Shown here: positions 32,277-40,775 of the stretch, one piece after another
Layout of the letters: each line of letters begins with the position of its first letter
How positions within the stretch are numbered: the stretch's first letter is position 1
Assembly (NCBI GenBank): GCA_964432885.1
Contig: CAYSPG010000027.1
Span: 1-49,658 of the forward strand
Direction of reading: 5' to 3'
Length of the DNA: 49,658 bases
DNA from: CAYSPG01 sp964432885
GTDB taxonomy: Bacteria; Bacteroidota; Bacteroidia; AKYH767-A; OLB10
The notes under the pieces: model-generated
Seen by the model: the letters and a program-made list of their open reading frames with translations, nothing else
Told to the model about the DNA's origin: nothing
The model's database searches: none
Program-made: the position numbers and the translations under genes

Positions 32277-35141
32277 ATGAACATTTTCCTTCAACTAAAA
32301 AATTTTGTAATCCGTTGGCAGTTTGTCATTACAGTAGTTGGTTTTATTTTTTCTGCATCATCAGTAATAAAGCTAAACAACCAATTGCGAACCACGCAAA
32401 CACCGTACAAAATTTTAGCTCTATCCTTTTCGTTTAACAAAGCGGGTGCCGAGCAAATAAAGCAATGTTGGGATACAACTTACATTTATGCTCCATTCGA
32501 TACCATCAATGAATGTTCGGCTGTATACCATCAGAAACGCGCTGAGTACAGAAAAACCGACATAGCAGAAAAACTGTTGTATTTTGATTTTGTATGGATT
32601 GTTTTTTACTGCCTGCTGATTATAATTTGCTCGGTAAAAATAATTTCGTTTTTAAACCCAGATGAATTGGAAAGTTATGGCAGGCTGAGTAATTGGGTAA
32701 GATATATTACATTAATAATATTTAGCAGTGCTGTATTGCAAAATATTTTAATGATTAAATATTTAAATGATGCCAATATCAATCCATTATTGTTTTCAGT
32801 GGCAGCCTGCATTAAATCTTTTTTTCTTGCTTTTGTAATTACTTGTTTTTTTATGTATTCAAAGCCGGCATTGGTACAAATTACACAATTGGTAAAAAGT
32901 ATTTTAAGTGTGTTTTGGCAAAACCGCATAATCGTAATTTTTTTATTCCTTATGTATGCTGTTACCTGGCAACTTGACCAAGGGCAGGATTTGTTGGTGA
33001 ACTTAAACACGCAGTGGCAAGGCCCGGCATTTCTTTATGTAGTGCTTTCCATTTTTGCCTTGTTAAACTGGCATTTGCCTAAAATGTACTTACGCGCTTC
33101 CGAAAATATTTCAGCACGTTCTTACATAGGGTTTAGTAAAGAAAAAATGGAGTATGTGTATACTAGTGTAGCACAAAATAATTTTCACAAGCCGAACGAA
33201 AAAGAGGACGCAAATCTTTTTTACTCACGCTATGTGCCACGCCTGCTTGGTGTACTCACCATTATTATTCCGGCTTGTGCAATTTTAAATGCCCTTGATA
33301 CTTTTAAAATAAATTATTGGTTTGATTTTATTGGGGCTAAAGGAATTTTTGCGGTTACGCTTGCCATCTATTTTTTAATTATTTACTTCCGTAAAATAGA
33401 AAGGTGGTTTCTTGATGACAACGGAAAACCCTTAATGTTTCGGCTTTACTTTTTAACTATCTTTTTTGTAGCGCTTACTCTTTTGTTTTGGTACTTCAAT
33501 GATTTTTCGCCTTTTGGGTTAAAATTACTTTGTGTAGGCCTTTATATATTCTCGTTTTTATTTATGGTTATTGTAACCATTCGTAAAAATTTAGCTGAAA
33601 CAAGATTAAAGTGGTTTAGCGAAGACCAAAACATTTCTTTTCTGGTTATGTCAAGCGCATTTTTTATCAGCATACTATTTCTTGCAATCAACATTTGGCC
33701 TTTTACTTTTTTTAACATCAGCGATAAAATGTTTTATTCAACCATTTCGATAGTTATTGCTGCATTAATTGCTTACACTTATTTCTTTTCAGGAATTTTA
33801 ATCTGGGGCAAAAAAAATAAAATCAATTTGCTTACTGCTGTTATATTATTAAGCATACTGATGGCATCGGTTAACGATAATTTATTTCATGATGTAAAAA
33901 AATATTCTGAAACCATCAACGCGCCAAGGCTTGATGAGTACTCGCGTAACTGGTTGCAAAAGCGTGCTGAACTTTTAAAGTCAGATACAACAAAAACTTA
34001 TCCCGTATTTATTGTAAATACATGGGGGGGAGGTATCCGAGCTTCGGTGTGGACAGCACTTGTTATTTCGCAACTTGATAAAATGGTTAATGACCGTACC
34101 AACAAAACCAACGATTTTCAAAACCATGTGTTTGCCTATTCAGGTGCATCGGGGGGCACTGTAGGCGCAGCTATTTTATGCGCTAACAAAAATATTTTAA
34201 ACAACCATGGAACACCAAAATCAAAAGACGAACTGATTGATTTTTTTGAAAAAGATTTTTTAACGCCCGTACTTACCGGGTTACTTGGTCGCGATTTGTT
34301 TTTCTCCTTATTTGGCATTGCAGGGTTTTACGACCGGTCGGTATTACAGGAAATAACATGGAATGGCCATTTTGAAAACAAAGATATTTTGAATACACCT
34401 TACGATGGCATTTGGCACAGTGGAATGCAAACGGATTACAACATTCCATTGCTGTTTAGCAACACGAGTAACGTTGATGAGGGATTAAAAGGAATTATGG
34501 CTCCTGTAATATTAGACAGTGCCGATTTTCCGGCAACCATGTTTATTCGCAACCTCATAAAACCATCCGAACAAATAAAATTTATTACCGGTGCATTGCT
34601 TAGCGCGCGCTTTCCCATCATAAGCCCTGCTGCAAAATTTGCTTACAGTGATAAAAAAGGAAATTACATGCAACAGCATTTTATTGATGGAGGATTAAAA
34701 GATAACTCGGGCGCAGAAACGGCCAATGAAATTTACAATGTTTTTGAACGGGAATTAAACAAACTGAAAGCTGAAGACCCGCAAACATACAATCGGTTTA
34801 CTATTTATATTTTATCGCTTGATAATGCACCGCCTCACGATGACTTATCTATTTCTAAAAACCTGTTTGAACCAGCTGCACCCATTACAGCATTAAACAA
34901 CAGTTGGGTTTCGTATGCAGACAAAGCGGAGCTAATGAACAAAAACAGGTTTAAACAAAACTATTTCACTCTTAAACCATTGCGGCAGGAGATTATAACA
35001 AGTGAAGGAAAAAAATTTGCTCCCGTGCTTCCTCTTGGCTGGCAAATTTCAAACTATGCCGTGCAACGGCTTGACTCAAGCCTGTATTGTCCCGCCACAG
35101 TGACTCAAATTAATTCATTGGTAAATTTGGTTGTAAAATAA
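32277..35141 (+). CDS. Multi-spanning membrane protein with C-terminal patatin-like phospholipase domain
   Basis: A 954-residue protein. The N-terminal ~540 residues hold about ten to twelve hydrophobic helices in two groups. The C-terminal ~390 residues are patatin-like: oxyanion loop GGGIR at 584-588, nucleophile elbow GASGG with Ser at 625, and the catalytic Asp in DGG at 804 (DGGLKDNSGAET). All three dyad/oxyanion features are intact, so lipid acyl hydrolase activity is expected. Attachment to so many helices suggests action on membrane lipids or on a lipid-linked substrate. It is divergent from lnt across a 118-base gap. gmhA follows but has its own promoter. Confidence 0.8.
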   Translation: MNIFLQLKNFVIRWQFVITVVGFIFSASSVIKLNNQLRTTQTPYKILALSFSFNKAGAEQIKQCWDTTYIYAPFDTINECSAVYHQKRAEYRKTDIAEKLLYFDFVWIVFYCLLIIICSVKIISFLNPDELESYGRLSNWVRYITLIIFSSAVLQNILMIKYLNDANINPLLFSVAACIKSFFLAFVITCFFMYSKPALVQITQLVKSILSVFWQNRIIVIFLFLMYAVTWQLDQGQDLLVNLNTQWQGPAFLYVVLSIFALLNWHLPKMYLRASENISARSYIGFSKEKMEYVYTSVAQNNFHKPNEKEDANLFYSRYVPRLLGVLTIIIPACAILNALDTFKINYWFDFIGAKGIFAVTLAIYFLIIYFRKIERWFLDDNGKPLMFRLYFLTIFFVALTLLFWYFNDFSPFGLKLLCVGLYIFSFLFMVIVTIRKNLAETRLKWFSEDQNISFLVMSSAFFISILFLAINIWPFTFFNISDKMFYSTISIVIAALIAYTYFFSGILIWGKKNKINLLTAVILLSILMASVNDNLFHDVKKYSETINAPRLDEYSRNWLQKRAELLKSDTTKTYPVFIVNTWGGGIRASVWTALVISQLDKMVNDRTNKTNDFQNHVFAYSGASGGTVGAAILCANKNILNNHGTPKSKDELIDFFEKDFLTPVLTGLLGRDLFFSLFGIAGFYDRSVLQEITWNGHFENKDILNTPYDGIWHSGMQTDYNIPLLFSNTSNVDEGLKGIMAPVILDSADFPATMFIRNLIKPSEQIKFITGALLSARFPIISPAAKFAYSDKKGNYMQQHFIDGGLKDNSGAETANEIYNVFERELNKLKAEDPQTYNRFTIYILSLDNAPPHDDLSISKNLFEPAAPITALNNSWVSYADKAELMNKNRFKQNYFTLKPLRQEIITSEGKKFAPVLPLGWQISNYAVQRLDSSLYCPATVTQINSLVNLVVK

Positions 35142-35153
35142 CCAATAACTTTG
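35127..35153 (+). promoter_or_regulatory. Promoter of gmhA
   Basis: TTG (35127-35129), 16 bases, then TAACTTTG (35146-35153). The -33 lies within the end of the patatin gene. The 6-bp inverted repeat TTGGTT/AACCAA spans the spacer. Confidence 0.5.
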
Positions 35154-35168
35154 TTCTTTTAATTTACA

Positions 35169-35732
35169 ATGTCAATCAAGCAACATTTTACCGAAGCCAA
35201 AAATATTTTAGGAATTTTTTTGGCAGACGAGAAAAATTTTACCGCCATTGAGCAAGCAGGCCTGCTTATGTGCGATGCAATAAAAAAAGAAAATAAAATT
35301 ATTTCGTGTGGTAACGGAGGCAGCATGTGTGATGCCATGCACTTTGCCGAAGAACTTACCGGCCGCTTTCGCGAAAACCGCAAAGGGATTGCCGCTATTT
35401 CTATTTCCGACCCATCGCACATTACTTGCGTAGGAAATGATTATGGATTCGAGTTTATTTTTTCGCGCTACCTTGAAGCAGTTGGAAACAAAGGAGATGT
35501 TTTGCTTGCAATTAGCACCAGCGGAAATTCAAAGAATGTAATCAACGCAATTAAAGTTGCCAAAGCAAAAGGCATTAAAATCGTTGCATTAACAGGCAAA
35601 GATGGTGGCGAAATAAAAAATCTGTGCGATGTAGAAATTCGTGCCCCACACTCAACCTTTGCCGACCGTGCACAGGAAATTCACATTAAGGTAATACATG
35701 CGCTTATTGATTTTATAGAGAGAAATGTTTGA
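35169..35732 (+). CDS. gmhA: Phosphoheptose isomerase
   Basis: A 187-residue SIS-domain enzyme converting sedoheptulose 7-phosphate to D-glycero-manno-heptose 7-phosphate, the entry to LPS heptose. Landmarks are SCGNGGSMCDAMHFAEELTG, the phosphate-binding LLAISTSGNSKNV, and the C-terminal FADRAQEIHIKVIHALID with family metal/acid residues. Length matches E. coli GmhA (about 190). It follows the patatin gene by 27 bases but carries its own -33/-7 pair. Confidence 0.92.
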   Translation: MSIKQHFTEAKNILGIFLADEKNFTAIEQAGLLMCDAIKKENKIISCGNGGSMCDAMHFAEELTGRFRENRKGIAAISISDPSHITCVGNDYGFEFIFSRYLEAVGNKGDVLLAISTSGNSKNVINAIKVAKAKGIKIVALTGKDGGEIKNLCDVEIRAPHSTFADRAQEIHIKVIHALIDFIERNV

Positions 35733-35813
35733 TTTTTGAAACCTTTTGCCCATTTATCCGAATAAGCGTAGTTAATCACTTCTGTCAAAAACATTTTTTA
35801 GGTTTGCTTTAAC

Positions 35814-35835
35814 CATACGTGTATTTTTACGTATG
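35814..35835 (+). promoter_or_regulatory. Palindrome over the histidine-kinase promoter
   Basis: CATACGT (35814-35820) and ACGTATG (35829-35835) are a perfect 7-bp inverted repeat with an eight-base AT-rich spacer holding TATTTTTA, a near match to the -7 box. The kinase ATG is nine bases on. Confidence 0.4.
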
Positions 35836-35843
35836 AAATAATA

Positions 35844-38800
35844 ATGGCTACCCGCGAAACAGCTTTTACTCCGCAAATCAATTTTTTAAAAACCGAACTG
35901 TGGTATTACCGCATTGTATTTTTGGTTTTTGCGTTGCTGTACGTTATTCCCCCATTGGCATTTCCAAATCCGCAAATCAAAGAGTTTGTAATTCCACGGA
36001 TTTACATGGCAGCAGTGCCGGTGTTATTTATAGTTGGCTCGTTTGTAATTGGTGCATTTAAAAAGTTTGTTAATGAAATTGCCATTCTTGTTTTTTTACT
36101 CATTACGCTTCATGCAATCCTTTTTTTGTTTAACAACAATTTTAATACACACTTCGAAATTGCAATTTTAACGCTTATACTTTTTTCGAACCTGCATATT
36201 TTTAATGCAATGCACCTGGTGCTTTATAATGTTACTGTGCTGGGTGTGCTCGAATTTATTTTAATTGCAGGCAGCGGCACTTCACCGGTAAGCCCTGTGG
36301 CCATGTTTTTAAGTGTGGTTTCGGTAATGATTTTGGCAGTTACCTACCAGTTGTTTCGTTTACGGCAGCAACGCACACAAAAAAATACAGAAACCGTTTT
36401 GCCCACCGAAAATATTATTGAAAGGATAACAAAAATTTTTCCCGAAACCATCTACGTTACTACTACAGATGGCGAACTGTTGGTTAAAAACAACCTGCAT
36501 GAAAATAAAATATTTGAATCAGACAGCCATGCGCAATCATTCTTTAGCCACCACATACATGATGCGCTAAAACATCCCATCGGAAAAATAAGAGACGAGG
36601 CCATAACCCAATTTGACTTTTTTATTTTACATGGTGAAAAAGGCGAAAGCGAGAAATATATTTTTTGGCTTCCAACAGAAAGAGCTTCGGCAAATGGAAT
36701 AACGCAAAACAACACAACTGAAAAAATTACCGCAGTGCTTGCCTCCAGCGGATGGGGAATGCTTACTTGTAACTCTGACGGTAACATATTACAAGTAAGC
36801 GCTGAAGTATGCCACGCATTAGGATACAATGCCACTGAAATGCAATTGCTAATGGTGCAGCAACTTGTGCACCCCTCTGACATGGCCATTTGGCGCCAGG
36901 TTTTAAACGAGGTTGCCGGTGCAAGTACATCAAAAGCCGAAATCCGCTTTATCAACAAAAAAGGCAAACCCGTTTATCTCAAGGCAATAGTTAAAAAAGC
37001 AGGCACCGATATTACATTGTTTACAGAAGATATTACCGATTGGAGGCTGGTGCAAAAAGAATTGAGTGATGCCAAAGCAAACGTAATCACCGTAATTGAA
37101 AACACAAACGATATTATTTTTTCGGTTGACATGAACCACCAGGTAACGGTGATGAACACCGCGTTTAAAAATTTTTTTTATGAGCAGTACGATGTGCAGT
37201 TGAACACCAACAATGTGTACCGCGACTATTTGCCCGAAGACGAAAAGAAAAAATGGAATGCCATGCACACGCGTGTAATGCGTGGCGAAAAAATAAATTA
37301 CCGCCAGGAGTTTGTGGATGAAAATGCCGGAAAGCATTTTTTTGAAATATCACTTAATCCCATTTTGGATGAGCACAACATTATAACAGGCGTATCGTTT
37401 TTTGGGCGCGATGTAACCGAACGCATGAAATATGAAACCGAAATTATTAAAGCCAAAGAAACGGCCGAAAGTGCAACAGCAGCCAAGTCAAGATTTTTGG
37501 CTACCATGACACACGAAATACGCACACCGTTAAACGGCATTGTGGGAATTTTAGAATTACTGCGAACAACTTCATTAAAAGACAAGCAACGTGAGTATGT
37601 AAACACACTTCGCCTTAGCAGCGAAAACATGCTTACCATAATCAATGATGTGCTTGACTTTTCGAAAATTGAATCGGAGAAAATGGAGTTGGAAAACAAA
37701 CCATTTGAACTGAAGAAGGTGATTGAAGAAACCTTTGACTTGCTTTACTACCGCTCGTTGGAAAAAAAGCTGGAGCTGTTTTATAACATTGATGATAGCA
37801 TACCCGCTTTTTTAATGGGCGACAGTTTGCGCTTAAAACAGGTATTGGTAAACCTTGCCGGCAATGCCATTAAGTTTACCGATAAAGGCCATGTGTTAAT
37901 TACCGTGCAGCTTCAACCGACAAGCGATGATACGCTCGAAATAAAATTTACAGTAAAAGATACCGGACCGGGATTAACCGAAGAGCAAAAGAGCCGTTTG
38001 TTTAAATCTTATCAACAAGCCGATGAATCCACTTTTAGAAGATACGGTGGCACGGGGCTGGGCTTAACCATTAGCGCAAACTTAGTGGCACTTATGAATG
38101 GAAAAATTTGGGTTGAAAGCGTGCCGGGCAAAGGCTCATCTTTTATTTTTAATATCAAAACAAAGGCGGCACCTGTGGCAGCGGCAAAAAGTTCGCGCGT
38201 AAACACAAAACTTTTACAAGGCAAAAAGTTTTTGCTTCTTTCGGCTGACGAACATTTTAAATCAGAAATAAGCGAATTGTTTGAACAATGGAACATTTCG
38301 CAAAAATGGGTTACTACCGAAGCGGCTGCAAGAAAAGAACTTTTGGGCAAAACACATTTTGATGCCTTAATATTTGATGCCCAGTTGCCTGATTATTTAT
38401 TGTATGCCGAAGAATTAAAAGAAAATATTCGCGAGCACAATATGCCTGTGTTTGTAATTAACGCTACACTTGCATCTGATGAAATTGTTTTTGGCAATAA
38501 ACTTTTTGAAGCGGTGTTGCCCACCGGAATTAACCGGTTAAAACTTGCCACCGTACTTGTAAACTCGTTTTATAAAAATATTTCCGCTTACTATTCGTCC
38601 AATGATGAGCCTGAGTTGATTGCCGATGGTTTGCTTTCAGAAAAATATCCGCTGAGTATTTTAATTGCCGAAGACAACCCCATCAACCAAACTCTTGCAC
38701 AAACGGTACTTGAAAAACTTGGTTACAAAATTGATATGGCAGGAGATGGAGCAAAGGCTGTGGAAAAAGCAAAGTCAAAACACTACGATTTAATTTTTAT

Positions 38801-39398
38801 GGATGTGCAAATGCCGCATCTTGACGGACTTGAAGCTACAGGTGAAATAAGAAAAATGCCAGGAGAAAAAGGGATGCCGGTTATTATTGCCATGACTGCA
38901 TTTGCCATGGATGGCGATAAAGAAAAATGCATTGAAGCCGGCATGGACGATTACATATCAAAACCTATACGCATCGAAAATATTCAAACCGTTATTGAAA
39001 AGTGGGGAACAAAAAAGCGTACCGAAAAAAATAAACAGGCAGGAGATAATTCTATTGAACCGGTAATTGATTACGCAGTGGTTGAGCGGTTAAAAGATTT
39101 AGCACCAAAAGATGACACAACGTTTTTAAAGAGTCTTAATGAAATGTTTGCCGCACAAGTGCAAACGCTGGTTAAAGAAATTGAGGACTATGGCAAAGCG
39201 AATGATTTGGATGCTATTTTTAAAACTGCTCACAAGTTAAAAGGAAGTTCGGCAAATATTGGTGCCAAAAGATTGGCCGAGTGTTGTAAAAAAATTGAAA
39301 TACTTAGTCGTGAAAAAAATTCGGCTGCACTTAAAGCGGCTATTGAAGATTTGGTTATCGTTAAAGATTTAACACTAAGAGAGATTGGCCGTCTTTGA
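35844..39398 (+). CDS. Hybrid histidine kinase with two receiver domains and HPt
   Basis: A 1184-residue phosphorelay protein. Five or six transmembrane helices (about 20-175) are followed by a linker, PAS domains (about 295-400 and 410-535), and HisKA with H557 (MTHEIRTPLNG). HATPase_c follows (N box near LVNLAGNAIKF, DTGPGLT, GGTGLGLT). A divergent first receiver has candidate Asp D845 (IFDAQLP). A canonical second receiver has D987 (FMDVQMP), and a C-terminal HPt has H1130 (AHKLKGSSANIG). The whole His-Asp-His relay is on one chain and no response-regulator gene adjoins. The 3' end overlaps the convergent APC permease gene by 24 bases. Confidence 0.93.
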   Translation: MATRETAFTPQINFLKTELWYYRIVFLVFALLYVIPPLAFPNPQIKEFVIPRIYMAAVPVLFIVGSFVIGAFKKFVNEIAILVFLLITLHAILFLFNNNFNTHFEIAILTLILFSNLHIFNAMHLVLYNVTVLGVLEFILIAGSGTSPVSPVAMFLSVVSVMILAVTYQLFRLRQQRTQKNTETVLPTENIIERITKIFPETIYVTTTDGELLVKNNLHENKIFESDSHAQSFFSHHIHDALKHPIGKIRDEAITQFDFFILHGEKGESEKYIFWLPTERASANGITQNNTTEKITAVLASSGWGMLTCNSDGNILQVSAEVCHALGYNATEMQLLMVQQLVHPSDMAIWRQVLNEVAGASTSKAEIRFINKKGKPVYLKAIVKKAGTDITLFTEDITDWRLVQKELSDAKANVITVIENTNDIIFSVDMNHQVTVMNTAFKNFFYEQYDVQLNTNNVYRDYLPEDEKKKWNAMHTRVMRGEKINYRQEFVDENAGKHFFEISLNPILDEHNIITGVSFFGRDVTERMKYETEIIKAKETAESATAAKSRFLATMTHEIRTPLNGIVGILELLRTTSLKDKQREYVNTLRLSSENMLTIINDVLDFSKIESEKMELENKPFELKKVIEETFDLLYYRSLEKKLELFYNIDDSIPAFLMGDSLRLKQVLVNLAGNAIKFTDKGHVLITVQLQPTSDDTLEIKFTVKDTGPGLTEEQKSRLFKSYQQADESTFRRYGGTGLGLTISANLVALMNGKIWVESVPGKGSSFIFNIKTKAAPVAAAKSSRVNTKLLQGKKFLLLSADEHFKSEISELFEQWNISQKWVTTEAAARKELLGKTHFDALIFDAQLPDYLLYAEELKENIREHNMPVFVINATLASDEIVFGNKLFEAVLPTGINRLKLATVLVNSFYKNISAYYSSNDEPELIADGLLSEKYPLSILIAEDNPINQTLAQTVLEKLGYKIDMAGDGAKAVEKAKSKHYDLIFMDVQMPHLDGLEATGEIRKMPGEKGMPVIIAMTAFAMDGDKEKCIEAGMDDYISKPIRIENIQTVIEKWGTKKRTEKNKQAGDNSIEPVIDYAVVERLKDLAPKDDTTFLKSLNEMFAAQVQTLVKEIEDYGKANDLDAIFKTAHKLKGSSANIGAKRLAECCKKIEILSREKNSAALKAAIEDLVIVKDLTLREIGRL

Positions 39399-40775
39399 TT
39401 TTTTGGTCAATCTGTTTTTCAAGAAGTAAACCAACGTGCCCAAAATAATTATCCCAAGTGCAGGCAAAGCAAAATTTATTCCGGTAGAAAAAAATATCCA
39501 TAACCAAACCACTATTGCAAGAAATACAGGAAGCGGATACAAAGGCATTTTATATGAGCTGCCCGAAGCATCTCCTCTCTCCTTTGGAGAGTCCGCCCGT
39601 GCCGGTACGGACGGGGGGCTGGGGGTGAGGCCTCTTTTTCGCAGTACAATTACTCCAACAGCCTGTCCGATGAACTGAATAAGTATGCGCACGGCAAGTA
39701 TTGCTGATATGGCTTCGCTTAACCGAAAAAGTAAACTAAATACCAATCCTGTAGCACCTAAAATTAATAGCGATACATACGGAAAATTTTTTGTGGGATG
39801 CAGTTTGGAAAAAATTAGAAAAAACTGGCCGTCAACAGCAGCGGCATACGGTATGCGCGAATAGCCAAGCACCACGGCAAACAATGATGAAAATGCTACT
39901 ATGAGAATAAGTACAGTAGCAACCACTGCCCATTGTTGCCCGAAAAGTTTTTCGATATAAAGGCTAACTACATACTTGCTATGCATTGCTTCACTCCATG
40001 GAATTACACTTACAATGCTTGCGTTAAGCGAAAGGTATAAAATGGCTATACCAACAATTGAAATAAAAATACTGCGAGGAATATTTTTTTCAGGATTTTG
40101 AATTTCTCCGCCAAGGTGGCACACATTGTAATAGCCCAGGTAACTGTAAATAGTTTTTACAGATGCTGCGCCCAATGCTGCGGCAAATAAATTGTTTACT
40201 TCAAAATTATTTATGCCTTGTGTGATGTCAATTTTATTTGGATTACTAATTGCGCCAACTATAATCCATAAAAAAGTAACCAGCACACATGCAAACAACA
40301 CCATGCTGATACGGCCAATTGAATCAATTTTACGATACAATAAAAGTGTAATTAATATTACCACCGTGCCTGATGCCGCTTTCATTTGCCATTCGGTTAA
40401 AGGAAAAATATAACTTAAGTATTCAGAAAAACCAATAGCACCACTTGCAATAACTAATGGTGCTTGTATGAGTGTTTGCCACACATATAAAAACGACATC
40501 AGCTTGCCCCATTTTTTTCCGTACGCTTCCCTGAGCAAATGATACGACCCACCGGCTTTGGGAAATGCGCTGCCAAGTTCGCTCCATATCATGCCATCAA
40601 TTAATGATATTAATGCACCTGCCACCCACGCCCATAAAAAATGCGGGCCTCCCATAATTTGTATAACAAGATAAAGTGTAATGAAAGGGCCAATGCCCAC
40701 CATATCTATCATATTTATGGCGGTGGCTTGCCATAAACCCAGTTCGCGTTTGAGCTGCGGATTTTGTTCGCTCAT
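39375..40775 (-). CDS. APC family amino acid permease with an in-frame palindromic insertion
   Basis: A 466-residue APC-superfamily transporter of about twelve helices. The conserved opening reads ELGLWQATAINMIDMVGIGPFI, and helix 6 carries the family's SVKTIYSYLGYYNV region. A loop near residue 380-405 (LTPSPPSVPARADSPKERG) is encoded by a GC-rich palindromic element (39569-39634) and interrupts the chain between two late helices. Without it the protein would be near 440 residues. The start ATG overlaps the stop of the PIG-L gene upstream by four bases, so they form an operon. Substrate unknown. Confidence 0.87.
   Translation of the reverse strand: MSEQNPQLKRELGLWQATAINMIDMVGIGPFITLYLVIQIMGGPHFLWAWVAGALISLIDGMIWSELGSAFPKAGGSYHLLREAYGKKWGKLMSFLYVWQTLIQAPLVIASGAIGFSEYLSYIFPLTEWQMKAASGTVVILITLLLYRKIDSIGRISMVLFACVLVTFLWIIVGAISNPNKIDITQGINNFEVNNLFAAALGAASVKTIYSYLGYYNVCHLGGEIQNPEKNIPRSIFISIVGIAILYLSLNASIVSVIPWSEAMHSKYVVSLYIEKLFGQQWAVVATVLILIVAFSSLFAVVLGYSRIPYAAAVDGQFFLIFSKLHPTKNFPYVSLLILGATGLVFSLLFRLSEAISAILAVRILIQFIGQAVGVIVLRKRGLTPSPPSVPARADSPKERGDASGSSYKMPLYPLPVFLAIVVWLWIFFSTGINFALPALGIIILGTLVYFLKNRLTKKSKTANLS
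39569..39634. repeat. GC-rich palindromic element inside a coding sequence, with a nested palindrome (copy F)
   Basis: Complement: AGGCCTCACCCCC, then a nested inverted repeat (GTCCGTACC and GGCACGGGCGGAC-like), then CTCTCC-AA-AGGAGAG. The outer arms match copy D at 28301-28333, and the inner palindrome looks like a second insertion. Length and frame are compatible with the permease reading frame. Confidence 0.7.

Noticed and set aside
36452..36967. 171-codon antisense frame within the hybrid kinase gene
   Set aside because: It is fully contained in a clear multi-domain coding sequence; no promoter or protein motif supports it.
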